This document shows positions 1 to 7,310 of a stretch of DNA of 64,000 bases, in pieces (position 1 is the stretch's first letter; each line of letters begins with the position of its first letter). This DNA is from Cytophagales bacterium. Lineage in GTDB: Bacteria; Bacteroidota; Bacteroidia; Cytophagales; Cyclobacteriaceae. The notes beneath the pieces were generated by a model. That model did not search any database. It had not been told where the DNA came from and was given only the letters and a program-made list of their open reading frames with translations. Both the position numbers and the translations under genes were made by a program. The stretch spans positions 1,161,501-1,225,500 of the forward strand of contig JAWPMT010000005.1 in assembly GCA_033344775.1 (NCBI GenBank), read 5' to 3'.

Positions 1-158
1 TTAAATTTTTGATCGAAATGGATGTCATCGGCATCCTGCTTGAACGGCTTAAAAAGTTGCAGTGATTTGTGTTGCTTTCGTAACGCTTGAGACAGCTCAA
101 AACTGTAGCGTCCGATGCCGGAATTCAAATGATGATCGGTTACCAAAGTGAGATTCAT
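1..158 (-). CDS. Glycosyltransferase, N-terminal fragment (runs off the window)
   Basis: An open frame starts with ATG at 158 and stays open to the left edge, giving 52 residues that begin MNLTLVTDHHLNSGIGRYS. A short beta strand followed by a glycine-rich loop (GIGRYSFELSQAL) is the usual start of GT-B fold, group 1 (GT4-like) glycosyltransferases, where that loop contacts the acceptor. It follows the GT2 gene at 171-1325 after only 12 bp, so the two are probably one operon read from the promoter near 1350. The role in polysaccharide assembly is inferred from that context; the catalytic domain is outside the window. Confidence 0.7.
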   Translation of the reverse strand, partial: MNLTLVTDHHLNSGIGRYSFELSQALRKQHKSLQLFKPFKQDADDIHFDQKF

Positions 159-170
159 GGTGTTTTGAGG

Positions 171-1325
171 TTATCGGGTATGAATAAAAGTGCCCAGGTG
201 TTTGCTTTTGAGTGAAGTCAATGAATGGTATACGTTGCTACGCAGTACAGACAGACCTCCTTTGATTAAGTCCAACATTTTTATCTGATCCAGGTAAGGA
301 AATGCGACCATTAGGAAAGTCAGGTAATTCAGTACAAAAGGGATGCTTAAGATGCCAGGCATACTGTCCCACAAATCAATGGCAGCGAGTAAAAAACTCA
401 TCGCGAACAATACTATTCTAGGGGGTCTGGCAAGTGACACCCAGTAATCCAGGCATTTCAAATTGCCCTTCAGCACGCTTCCCAACAATTTTCCCGCTTT
501 ATAAAATGCGTTATAATACTGCTCTCCGAACCAACGTAAGCGCTGCCCATCGTAATTCTGTACGGTGGCTGTCTTTTCCTCATATACAACCAGGTTTTTT
601 GAAAATTCGGTCCTTAAAGACGGGTAACTGGTCAACAAATTGACCATGAAGTTCTTGTCAAAACCAGGAGCTTTTGGATCAAGCTGTTTGATACAATCCT
701 TAAAAATGTCGGTCTTGATCAATGCTGCACTTCCGCTTAATTCAGCAGGGCCACCCCAGAAACACTTTCCGGCCCGGAGCATCAGGTCATTTAGTCGCTC
801 TGACAAAGCGTCGAAGACCTGGAGACCATGTGCGGTCTCCAGGGGTCTTCTCACACTCTGAACCAAATCAAAACCAGACAAATCAATTTTTTTCAACTCT
901 TGAAAGAAGTCTGCAGCCATCAGGTTGTCCTTATCCAGGATCATGACATAGTCGCAGCTTCCCTCTGGTAAATGTTCTGCAGCCAGATATCTCAATGCAT
1001 GTTGGTAGCTATTTCCATTTAAATGATCAAATGCTTTGATTTCGTATTCAAAATCAAGTTCATCAGCTAATTCATAGTATTTCAAGTCAGCATATTGAAA
1101 CAGGATGAATACTTCTGCTGACTGACCTTCAGTCACCATCTTTAGTTGCTCTAATACCTGAGAAAACCGTGCATCGGGTTTGTAAGCAGGCAATAACAAC
1201 TTGATCCGGGGCAATTGAAAATTTCCGGAGCGTTTTGGCCGGTAGAGCAATCCAGATAAGACAAGGATGAACATGTATGCTGAGTAGACAACTAATATTG
1301 AAAGTAGGATATGAAGTATTAGCAT
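171..1325 (-). CDS. Membrane-associated family 2 glycosyltransferase
   Basis: The protein has an N-terminal membrane segment (LILHILLSILVVYSAYM), a GT-A domain and hydrophobic C-terminal helices. Visible GT2 motifs are LLPAYKP, a DKDN acidic metal-binding motif, SGSAALI, and QRLRW, which matches the Q-x-x-R-W motif of processive or membrane GT2 enzymes. It probably adds sugars to a lipid-linked or growing EPS chain at the inner membrane. The frame is open to an ATG at 1394, but a TACTTTTG -7 box lies at 1350-1357, inside that extension. The ATG at 1325 is therefore the better start and gives 384 residues. Acceptor and donor sugars are unknown. Confidence 0.85.
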   Translation of the reverse strand: MLILHILLSILVVYSAYMFILVLSGLLYRPKRSGNFQLPRIKLLLPAYKPDARFSQVLEQLKMVTEGQSAEVFILFQYADLKYYELADELDFEYEIKAFDHLNGNSYQHALRYLAAEHLPEGSCDYVMILDKDNLMAADFFQELKKIDLSGFDLVQSVRRPLETAHGLQVFDALSERLNDLMLRAGKCFWGGPAELSGSAALIKTDIFKDCIKQLDPKAPGFDKNFMVNLLTSYPSLRTEFSKNLVVYEEKTATVQNYDGQRLRWFGEQYYNAFYKAGKLLGSVLKGNLKCLDYWVSLARPPRIVLFAMSFLLAAIDLWDSMPGILSIPFVLNYLTFLMVAFPYLDQIKMLDLIKGGLSVLRSNVYHSLTSLKSKHLGTFIHTR

Positions 1326-1349
1326 GGCTTGTTCGTTTCTGTGATGATT

Positions 1350-1422
1350 CAAAAGTAGAATGAGGTCAGACCGGAACGCGAGAAGTTTAGGCAAACTGCT
1401 TTTTGAGTCCGGTTTTCTGCAT
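1350..1422 (-). promoter_or_regulatory. EPS-type promoter A: 37-bp two-half-site element plus -7 box
   Basis: Read on the minus strand, half-sites ATGCAGAAAACCGG and AAGCAGTTTGCCTAAA start 21 bp apart (element 1386-1422). The -7 box TACTTTTG at 1350-1357 begins 36 nt after the start of the final TGCCTAAA block. No -33 TTG is evident, which suggests dependence on an activator. The same architecture recurs at 4325-4397, 5649-5721 and 12173-12245. It lies upstream of the GT2 gene starting at 1325. Confidence 0.7.
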
Positions 1423-1481
1423 TAATCCCCGGAGTTGGGTTTATGTCCTTTGAAATCCTCAAAAATTTACGGTTAAACGAT

Positions 1482-1509
1482 AAAAAACGCCTGACATTAC
1501 CGCCAGGCG
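1482..1509 (-). terminator. Intrinsic terminator after the Wzz/GumC-like gene
   Basis: On the minus strand a CGCCTG/CAGGCG stem with a 10-nt loop is followed by six T residues. It lies about 30 nt beyond the stop at 1542 and separates that operon from the promoter at 1350. Confidence 0.75.
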
Positions 1510-1541
1510 CCGCTCTTAGATTGGATCTGTCCCAAATACAC

Positions 1542-3590
1542 TTACCATTCTCTCTGAATTATTTTTTTAACTATTCGTCTGAACCAGTTTCTTTGCTTCG
1601 GAATCCCACCAACATACCCCTCCATGTGTTCGGGTTTCAGATTCGTTAGCACCATACCAAGGTGCCTAAACCCAGGCGCTTCAAACAACTTCATTATTCG
1701 TTTGTCTGCGGAAGTTTTCACTCTTCCCAGACCAAAGGTGAGCAGGTTACAATCACTGGCTTCCGCCAACGCCAGACCATCATAGGAATATTGTAATGGT
1801 GGTGGCAACACCAATACCTGATTATGCATTTCAGATCGTTGCTTCATCAGACGAACAACATCTGCTTCATCCTCTGCTTGTCTAAGGTCAAGGACATCTA
1901 CATCCTCACCTTCCATCTTTTGTTTCAAAGCCTCGGCCACAGGCATGGTGTCCTCCCGCGCACTCAAAGCGTTAATCGTAATGATTTTTGAATCTCTTAT
2001 TTCCGCAAGTACTTTCTTCACTTCTTCCAACTGGAAGTACTTCAATGAACTGGTAAATAATCGATCTTTTGATTGGGTAGAAGCGGGTAGAGCAGCTAGT
2101 GCCGTTTCTCCGAATCTACGTTCGAATGTCCCTACATCCTGGATACTGTCATTGATCAGGAACAATATGATGAATAGTACCGCGAGCACCACAAATACAG
2201 CAATCGCTCCTCCCAGTATGATGAATATTCTTTTGGAAGGGATAGGAGCACCAGGAATTTCAGGGTGATCGATTACCGCCAATCGGCTTTCACTAGAACC
2301 CAACTCCATGGATTCGGTCAGGTTCAGTTTATTCAACAAAAGCAGATAGGTCTGACGTGCGGTATTGATCTCTTCCGTCATGGTACCAATCGTGGACTCG
2401 AATGGTGCAAACCGCGCCGAGTACCCATTTACACGCTTTATTTCCCGCTCTACGATAGTCAGTTCCTGCTGAAGTTGATCCACGTCCAACGTCGCATTGA
2501 TGTAACGCAAAGCAAGTGACGTATAGATTTTGTTTGGGTCATAGGTCGAAGAACGACTAATATCAGTCAGGCCATTTCGAATGGTACTTTGATGATCATT
2601 GATCAGTTGTTGTTGGCGGAGGATTTCACTGACATCTATGGTATTTTTCAGATGACTCAATTTAAGGCTTTGGGCATCATACAAAGCCTGGCGACTTTGG
2701 TCAATGGCCATATTTTCCTGACGATATTGCGTTACAAATTCCTCCGTTGCCATTCCCGCTTTGATCGACCCTCCCAACTCTTTTTGGGCTGCAATTCTGG
2801 CTTTCACATCCGCGCGTATGCCCTCTAACTGCACCAAATAAGTCACAATGGCTTTGGTGTGCTCCCCCAGGTTAATGATGTTATTTTTCACCTTCATGGC
2901 TTCAAGTACATGCACTTTTTCATCCAAGTCTTTTTTGGCTTTGCGCACTAATTCCTCTATGACCTGACGGTGTTTGACAATCGAAGATTTGGACAGCTGC
3001 CCCAATTCATTTTGCAGTTGCTCGATCATGGATCTCAACAGGAAATTAGCACGATACGGATCATCATACTTCAATTTCATTTGGAGGAAATGCGAATCCA
3101 TCACACGAAAAGCCAACAAGGATTTTCTCAATTGATCATGACTCAAATGGTATTCCTGGAAAAAAGTGCCAATCACTTGATTAACCCTTGACCTGGCATC
3201 AAAATTCATAGTACCGTCACCCCTTTTGTTTAAAGCAATCCGCAGCTCCTCCTGAAGTGAATCAGGCCAGGGAAAAGGAAAAAGATTCAAGGTATCGCTT
3301 ATACTTTGTTGGGCTATTTGAATCCGTACTTTTTCAATGAGTTTTTTGGACCTGGCCAGTTCAATGGCATTCTGGAAATAGGTATGGATCTGGTATTGCT
3401 TCACATCCTGATCTCCCAGGCTTATGTTTTTGTTTTCCTGAAAGGCCATCATCATCTTCGCCTCAACTTCATACACCGGACGTTCATTTCGGGTCAACCA
3501 GTGTAGCGCAAATGCTGCCAAAGTCGGGAATATCACTAACCACAAGCTGTTCTTGTAGATCAGTTTCAGTATTTGAGTAAAATGTTCCAT
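1542..3590 (-). CDS. Wzz/GumC-like exopolysaccharide co-polymerase with a degenerate tyrosine-kinase-like domain
   Basis: This 682-residue inner-membrane protein should control EPS chain length and export. It has a Wzz-type N-terminus with a membrane segment near residues 15-31, a long periplasmic region rich in heptad coiled coil (about 180-420), and a second membrane segment (IFIILGGAIAVFVVLAVLF) after a proline-rich PEIPGAPIPSKR stretch typical of this family. The C-terminal 200 residues resemble the BY-kinase fold, but no GxxxxGKT Walker A loop is present: the equivalent region reads ITINALSAREDTM. There is also no C-terminal tyrosine cluster. It is therefore probably a non-catalytic P-loop-like domain. 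Its ATG overlaps the stop of the TolC-like gene (TAATG), indicating translational coupling. Confidence 0.85.
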   Translation of the reverse strand: MEHFTQILKLIYKNSLWLVIFPTLAAFALHWLTRNERPVYEVEAKMMMAFQENKNISLGDQDVKQYQIHTYFQNAIELARSKKLIEKVRIQIAQQSISDTLNLFPFPWPDSLQEELRIALNKRGDGTMNFDARSRVNQVIGTFFQEYHLSHDQLRKSLLAFRVMDSHFLQMKLKYDDPYRANFLLRSMIEQLQNELGQLSKSSIVKHRQVIEELVRKAKKDLDEKVHVLEAMKVKNNIINLGEHTKAIVTYLVQLEGIRADVKARIAAQKELGGSIKAGMATEEFVTQYRQENMAIDQSRQALYDAQSLKLSHLKNTIDVSEILRQQQLINDHQSTIRNGLTDISRSSTYDPNKIYTSLALRYINATLDVDQLQQELTIVEREIKRVNGYSARFAPFESTIGTMTEEINTARQTYLLLLNKLNLTESMELGSSESRLAVIDHPEIPGAPIPSKRIFIILGGAIAVFVVLAVLFIILFLINDSIQDVGTFERRFGETALAALPASTQSKDRLFTSSLKYFQLEEVKKVLAEIRDSKIITINALSAREDTMPVAEALKQKMEGEDVDVLDLRQAEDEADVVRLMKQRSEMHNQVLVLPPPLQYSYDGLALAEASDCNLLTFGLGRVKTSADKRIMKLFEAPGFRHLGMVLTNLKPEHMEGYVGGIPKQRNWFRRIVKKIIQREW

Positions 3591-4285
3591 TACGCTGAGA
3601 TGAATAGTTCGATTTCTCGTTTCAGTTTCATAACCGTAGTTTCGGCCCGAACCAATGCTTCTTGCTTGAGCATCAAGTCACCCAACATTTTGTTGTACTC
3701 ATGCGTGGTGATGCGACCTTGACGAAATTGCTCATCGGCCACCAACTTGTTTTCTTCAGAAATCATCAGGTTATTCTCTCTGATAATGAATATTTCAAGG
3801 GCTTGCTGATATTCAAGGAACTTCCCTATCACATAAGACTCAATGTCTCGTCGGTCTCTTTGCAAATCCTTTTTACGTATCTCAAGCTCCTGTTCGGCCA
3901 CCCTGATCCTACTCTTCCGATTGATAAAGTCTTCGGGATTCACCCCCAGGGTCAGGCCAATATTGGAAAGTACGGAAGCTTGCGTTACACTTACATTGCC
4001 ATCATTGGCAGAGGGCACCGTACTGACATTGAAAAAGTTCACGCCAAATCGAAAGCTTCGACTCCAACTATTGCGTTCTTGTTTGATCGCATATTGTTGT
4101 TGTTTGACGCGTGCTTCGTCCAACTGTAATGTGTAAGAGTTCGCTAACGCTTTTTCCACGATGCTATCGATATTAGTCACATCTAATAGCAAAGCCTGAA
4201 TGGTCTCCAATTCATGTTGTGGATTGAGTGAACTGCTGTCTTGTAAACCAGTTGTGATCAAAAGAGATAAAACAAATATTTTCAT
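3590..4285 (-). CDS. TolC-like outer-membrane efflux protein, half-length
   Basis: The product is 231 residues with an N-terminal signal-like segment (MKIFVLSLLITTGLQ). It then contains long amphipathic helices with TolC-type phrases such as ALANSYTLQLDEARVKQQQYAIKQ and an FRQGRITTHEYNKMLGDLM hairpin. Canonical TolC proteins contain two such repeats (about 430 residues); only one is present, with the short beta segment FRFGVNFFNV in the middle. It heads an operon with the Wzz/GumC-like gene and probably provides the outer-membrane channel or adaptor for EPS export. Transcription likely starts at the promoter at 4325-4397. The reduced length could mean a hexameric channel or a degenerate protein. 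Confidence 0.75.
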   Translation of the reverse strand: MKIFVLSLLITTGLQDSSSLNPQHELETIQALLLDVTNIDSIVEKALANSYTLQLDEARVKQQQYAIKQERNSWSRSFRFGVNFFNVSTVPSANDGNVSVTQASVLSNIGLTLGVNPEDFINRKSRIRVAEQELEIRKKDLQRDRRDIESYVIGKFLEYQQALEIFIIRENNLMISEENKLVADEQFRQGRITTHEYNKMLGDLMLKQEALVRAETTVMKLKREIELFISA

Positions 4286-4324
4286 GCGAATGGCGTTTAC
4301 TTGGTTACAACTTCGATGGTGAGT

Positions 4325-4397
4325 CGAAATTAGAGGTGGCAGTTATGATGTTCTGGAATGATTAGGAGAACTGCTGGTTCACCCCTTTTTTCAGCCG
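4325..4397 (-). promoter_or_regulatory. EPS-type promoter B: 37-bp element plus -7 box
   Basis: On the minus strand, CGGCTGAAAAAAGGGG and CAGCAGTTCTCCTAAT are half-sites 21 bp apart (4361-4397). TAATTTCG at 4325-4332 begins exactly 36 nt after the start of CTCCTAAT. It precedes the TolC-like gene by about 40 nt. Confidence 0.7.
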
Positions 4398-4440
4398 CAG
4401 CTTGTTGAATTCAGTTTTGTACGTTGAGTTATCGGTGATT

Positions 4441-4464
4441 CTAAACCGTTCTCCGACGGTTTAG
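4441..4464 (-). terminator. Hairpin after the sugar transferase gene
   Basis: A perfect 9-bp inverted repeat (CTAAACCGT / ACGGTTTAG) with a 6-nt loop lies just beyond the stop at 4473. No T tract follows, so it is a weak or factor-dependent terminator, or an mRNA-stabilising hairpin. Confidence 0.5.
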
Positions 4465-4472
4465 GGCAGTTC

Positions 4473-5204
4473 CTAGGATTTAACCTCCTGTATCGCAGCT
4501 AGTGGCGTCATCAATAAGATCTTGATATCCATCAAAAACGAATACTGACGGGCATATTCTATGTCTTTGAGTTTGCGGCTATCTACTGACATGTTGGCTT
4601 TGCCACGATCGGTGACTTGCCAGTAGCCCGTAATACCAGCCGGCGCCATGAACCGTTCGATATAAGCGTCTTCCGTTAGCTTTTCCGCTTCATACAGTGG
4701 TAAAGGTCGATTGCCCACCAAAGACATATCTCCAACTAATACATTCCATAGTTGTGGCAGTTCATCAATACTGGTCCGTCGTATGAAAGCACCTACTTTT
4801 GTGATTCGAGGATCGTTCTTCACTTTAAAAAACGCATTTTTTACCTCATCTTCTCTCTGCGCGTTCCACTGATCCTCGCTTATGATCTCATCGTCCGCTA
4901 CCCTAATTTCGGAGGCATCATCAAGCAATACAGGCTCAAATTCCATTTTCGACTGGTATTGACTCTGGGCTTTTAACGCACCTACTCGTTGGTCTGCATC
5001 TTGAAACATGGACCGGAATTTCCAAAATCGAAACGTATGGTAATGCTGCCCAACTCGTTTGGCCGCATAAAATATCGGGCCCTTACTTTCCAGTCTTATC
5101 GCAACCGCCACAATCAACAATAATGGACTTAACATCAAAAGAAGGACGCCACTGATCAATACATCAATGGACCTTTTACCGAAATTTCTGTAATTAATGT
5201 ACAT
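4473..5204 (-). CDS. Undecaprenyl-phosphate sugar phosphotransferase (initiating sugar transferase)
   Basis: This protein catalyses the first membrane step of EPS synthesis, moving a sugar-1-phosphate from a nucleotide sugar to undecaprenyl phosphate. The 243 residues show the bacterial sugar transferase signature (PF02397 family): an N-terminal membrane helix ([21 protein letters not shown]), [31 protein letters not shown], and [12 protein letters not shown]. It lacks the extra N-terminal membrane bundle of WcaJ-type enzymes and so resembles the minimal PglC-like form. An insert of about 50 acidic residues (about 75-125) follows KFRSM. Its start overlaps the upstream response regulator by 11 bp. 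Confidence 0.92.
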   Translation of the reverse strand: MYINYRNFGKRSIDVLISGVLLLMLSPLLLIVAVAIRLESKGPIFYAAKRVGQHYHTFRFWKFRSMFQDADQRVGALKAQSQYQSKMEFEPVLLDDASEIRVADDEIISEDQWNAQREDEVKNAFFKVKNDPRITKVGAFIRRTSIDELPQLWNVLVGDMSLVGNRPLPLYEAEKLTEDAYIERFMAPAGITGYWQVTDRGKANMSVDSRKLKDIEYARQYSFLMDIKILLMTPLAAIQEVKS

Positions 5205-5580
5205 GATAATCCTGGTCCTGGTGAAACGCTACTTTTTTGATTCGTGCCTCGAGTTCACGGGGATTGAATGGCTTCTGAATGAAGTCGGTGGCACCGGATT
5301 CCAGGCACTCCACCTTTACATCAATGTTCCCATTTGAAGATATGATTAGCACGGGCATGTTGTGCGAAGTACCTTTCACAAATCGCATCAGGTCAACTGC
5401 ACTCAATCCTTCTGTCTGTAAATCCGCAATGATGATATGGGGTACATATCTGTCATCTTCATATGCCTTGATGAATTCTAGCGGCCCCTCAAAAGTCTGG
5501 ACCTGCCATTTTTCATTCAAGAATCTTTCAAGAAATGAAAGCATCATTGGGCTATCATCGATTATGGCAAGTTTTTTCAT
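5194..5580 (-). CDS. Single-domain response regulator
   Basis: The 128 residues form only a CheY-like receiver: acidic pair D8-D9, phospho-acceptor D53 (IIIADLQ), S81-S82 and the conserved K103 (QKPF). There is no output domain. It overlaps the sugar transferase gene by 11 bp, so the two are translated together. The regulator may gate EPS initiation by protein contact or act as a phosphate sink for a kinase such as the hybrid kinase at 7307-10279. That partnership is inferred from proximity only. Confidence 0.9.
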   Translation of the reverse strand: MKKLAIIDDSPMMLSFLERFLNEKWQVQTFEGPLEFIKAYEDDRYVPHIIIADLQTEGLSAVDLMRFVKGTSHNMPVLIISSNGNIDVKVECLESGATDFIQKPFNPRELEARIKKVAFHQDQDYHVH

Positions 5581-5648
5581 TGGTGCATACTTTATTAATT
5601 GAAAGCCTGAGCTAGTTGCCGATGCTTTTTAGAATCTATTTGATGATC

Positions 5649-5721
5649 CGAAAGTATGACCTAATGATAGTGTGAGGGAGGACTATTAGGAGAACTGCAT
5701 CAGAACTCCGGTTTTCTGCAT
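5649..5721 (-). promoter_or_regulatory. EPS-type promoter C: 37-bp element plus -7 box
   Basis: On the minus strand, half-sites ATGCAGAAAACCGGAG and ATGCAGTTCTCCTAAT are 21 bp apart (5685-5721). TACTTTCG at 5649-5656 begins 36 nt after the start of CTCCTAAT. It drives the response regulator/sugar transferase operon and is the best copy of the family, with both ATGCAG cores intact. Confidence 0.72.
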
Positions 5722-5744
5722 AATTGGATGGAAATTGAATTTTA

Positions 5745-5778
5745 ACAAAAAAAAGCGCGGAGAATACTCCCCGCGCTT
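5745..5778 (-). terminator. Intrinsic terminator of the GIN-domain gene
   Basis: An AAGCGCGG/CCGCGCTT stem (8 bp, extended past one mismatch) is followed on the minus strand by a run of at least eight T. It lies about 50 nt beyond the stop at 5825. Confidence 0.85.
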
Positions 5779-5824
5779 CAAGTGCTTGTCGAATTAGCTC
5801 GACCTATGTCTTACTTTGTAAATT

Positions 5825-6514
5825 CTACATCCTACGAATCTTGCCACTTCCAGAAGCGCTGTTGATCACACGGTCAGGATCTCCTCTGTAGTACACATTG
5901 CCACTGCCGGAAATACTCGCTTCGATTTCATCCTCTACGGACATGTAAATGCTACCCGAACCGCTGATCCGAGCATCTAATGATTTTACTTCCAGGTCGT
6001 CTGCTTTGATCTTGCCAGAACCGCTGATCCGGGCATAAACTTCTTCTCCAGAGCCTTCCATCTCAATGGACCCTGAGCCTGAAATGCCGATTTCAAGGTC
6101 TCTGCTTTCCACTTCCAACTCCATACTTCCTGATCCACTGAGTTTTACCTCCAAATCATCCGTCTTCAATAAGCTCTCTCCATATATTGGGCCTGAGCCG
6201 CTTAAGGTGATCGCCTCTATGTCTCGCATGGTCACGTAAATCTTCAATTCATATTTCCCCCACCCACGATTCCAGCCGCGATCATTTCTGTTTCTGATCA
6301 CCAGTCGGTCACCTCGTTGATCAAAATCTATTTTCTCCAATATGTCTTCATCTGCATCGACAACTACTTTTGCCTCCGATCCTTGTGTCAGGTACAACAC
6401 TCCTGAGGTACCGAAGGTCAGTTCTGAAAAATCGTCTACTCGAATTTCTTGTTTTTGGGCAGCTACGCTGAAAACGATCATCATTGCTGCGATGTAAGTC
6501 ATTGATCTAATCAT
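5825..6514 (-). CDS. Secreted GIN-domain protein (DUF2807)
   Basis: The 229-residue protein has a cleavable signal (MTYIAAMMIVFSVAAQ) and is otherwise a repetitive right-handed beta-helix-like domain. About eight evenly spaced turns carry the sequence SGSG (for example ITLSGSGPIYG, VKLSGSGSMELE, ISGSGSIEME). This is the putative auto-transporter adhesin head GIN domain pattern common in Bacteroidetes, whose biochemical role is unknown. It is monocistronic with its own terminator. A second, more divergent member lies at 54251-55147. Confidence 0.85.
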   Translation of the reverse strand: MIRSMTYIAAMMIVFSVAAQKQEIRVDDFSELTFGTSGVLYLTQGSEAKVVVDADEDILEKIDFDQRGDRLVIRNRNDRGWNRGWGKYELKIYVTMRDIEAITLSGSGPIYGESLLKTDDLEVKLSGSGSMELEVESRDLEIGISGSGSIEMEGSGEEVYARISGSGKIKADDLEVKSLDARISGSGSIYMSVEDEIEASISGSGNVYYRGDPDRVINSASGSGKIRRM

Positions 6515-6737
6515 AAACGGACAGTTAAGTTATGGTAATAGACCCCCGGAACCAAGAAAGGTTGCACAATGAAATGAATTAATCTTAAAAACAGATCAAG
6601 CCCTCATATAGCTGATTCATCGAATTATTCACGTGTTACTCCGAAGAATGCTTGCCTGAAACTTTCAATATCACTTAATTAGACAAGAGCGAGTCAGCTG
6701 ACCTTCAATATTTATATACAAATCAAAAACAAATGTA

Positions 6738-6752
6738 AGCAACGCCGTTGCT
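6738..6752. promoter_or_regulatory. Palindrome in the H-NOX operon leader
   Basis: AGCAACG-C-CGTTGCT is a perfect 7-bp inverted repeat with a 1-nt centre, 24 bp upstream of the H-NOX start. It could be an operator or a leader hairpin. A second palindrome, GTCAGCTGAC, lies about 40 bp further upstream. Neither resembles the 37-bp EPS element. Confidence 0.4.
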
Positions 6753-6776
6753 AATAATAACTTAAATTAGCCTGAC

Positions 6777-7310
6777 ATGAAAGGGATCATCTTTACGGAA
6801 CTTATGGAAATGGTTGAAGGCGGGCATGGATTAGAAATCGCCGATAAGATGTTGTCTCATCCCGAACTATCTACGAAAGGAGTTTATATCGCTACTGGCA
6901 CTTACCCCGTCGAAGACCTGGAAATATTACTAGGGACACTTCAAGAAACGCTTGGAGCAGATAGAGATACTTTACTCAAAGTTTTTAGTGGGCATTTATT
7001 TCAGACGTTCGAAAAGAAGTATGCCAGTCTCTTGGCCAATTATTCGGATACATTTGGTCTACTCAAAATGATTGAAGGGCACATCCACGTAGAAGTGAAA
7101 AAACTTTATCCTGATGCCGAGTTACCTGAGTTTCAAGTAGAAAGCGAAACAAGTGATCAGCTGGTATTGATTTATACTTCCAGCAGACACATGGAAGCAT
7201 TGGCAGAGGGGCTCATGGAAGCTGCAGCTAAACACTTTCAGGAAACTTTTGATATTCGAAAAGAAAAAACCTCTCCGGAAAGCACTCGATTCATCCTTAG
7301 TCGTACATGA
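6777..7310 (+). CDS. H-NOX haem nitric-oxide/oxygen-binding sensor
   Basis: At 177 residues this matches a stand-alone H-NOX domain. The signature YxSxR motif (Y133-T-S-S-R137), which clamps the haem propionates, is present. The proximal haem ligand should be H104 in GHIHVEVKKLYPDA, a context typical of the family. H-NOX proteins bind NO (some also O2 or CO) and inhibit or activate a partner kinase or cyclase. The stop overlaps the start of the hybrid histidine kinase by 4 bp (ATGA), making it a classical H-NOX-associated kinase operon. The bacterial H-NOX/kinase pairs studied so far commonly control biofilm formation, which fits the surrounding EPS genes. Confidence 0.92.
   Translation: MKGIIFTELMEMVEGGHGLEIADKMLSHPELSTKGVYIATGTYPVEDLEILLGTLQETLGADRDTLLKVFSGHLFQTFEKKYASLLANYSDTFGLLKMIEGHIHVEVKKLYPDAELPEFQVESETSDQLVLIYTSSRHMEALAEGLMEAAAKHFQETFDIRKEKTSPESTRFILSRT

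Noticed and set aside
1326-1394. Extended N-terminus for the first GT2 gene
   Set aside because: The extension would be transcribed from upstream of its own -7 box at 1350-1357, so the start at 1325 is preferred.
4441-4475. GCAGTTCCTAGG on the plus strand, similar to the EPS half-site
   Set aside because: It lies inside the transferase 3' region with no gene downstream and no partner half-site at 21 bp.
6519-6527. ACAGTTAAG, a perfect single LytTR half-site near the GIN-domain gene start
   Set aside because: No second half-site lies 21-22 bp away, and one 9-bp match is expected by chance.
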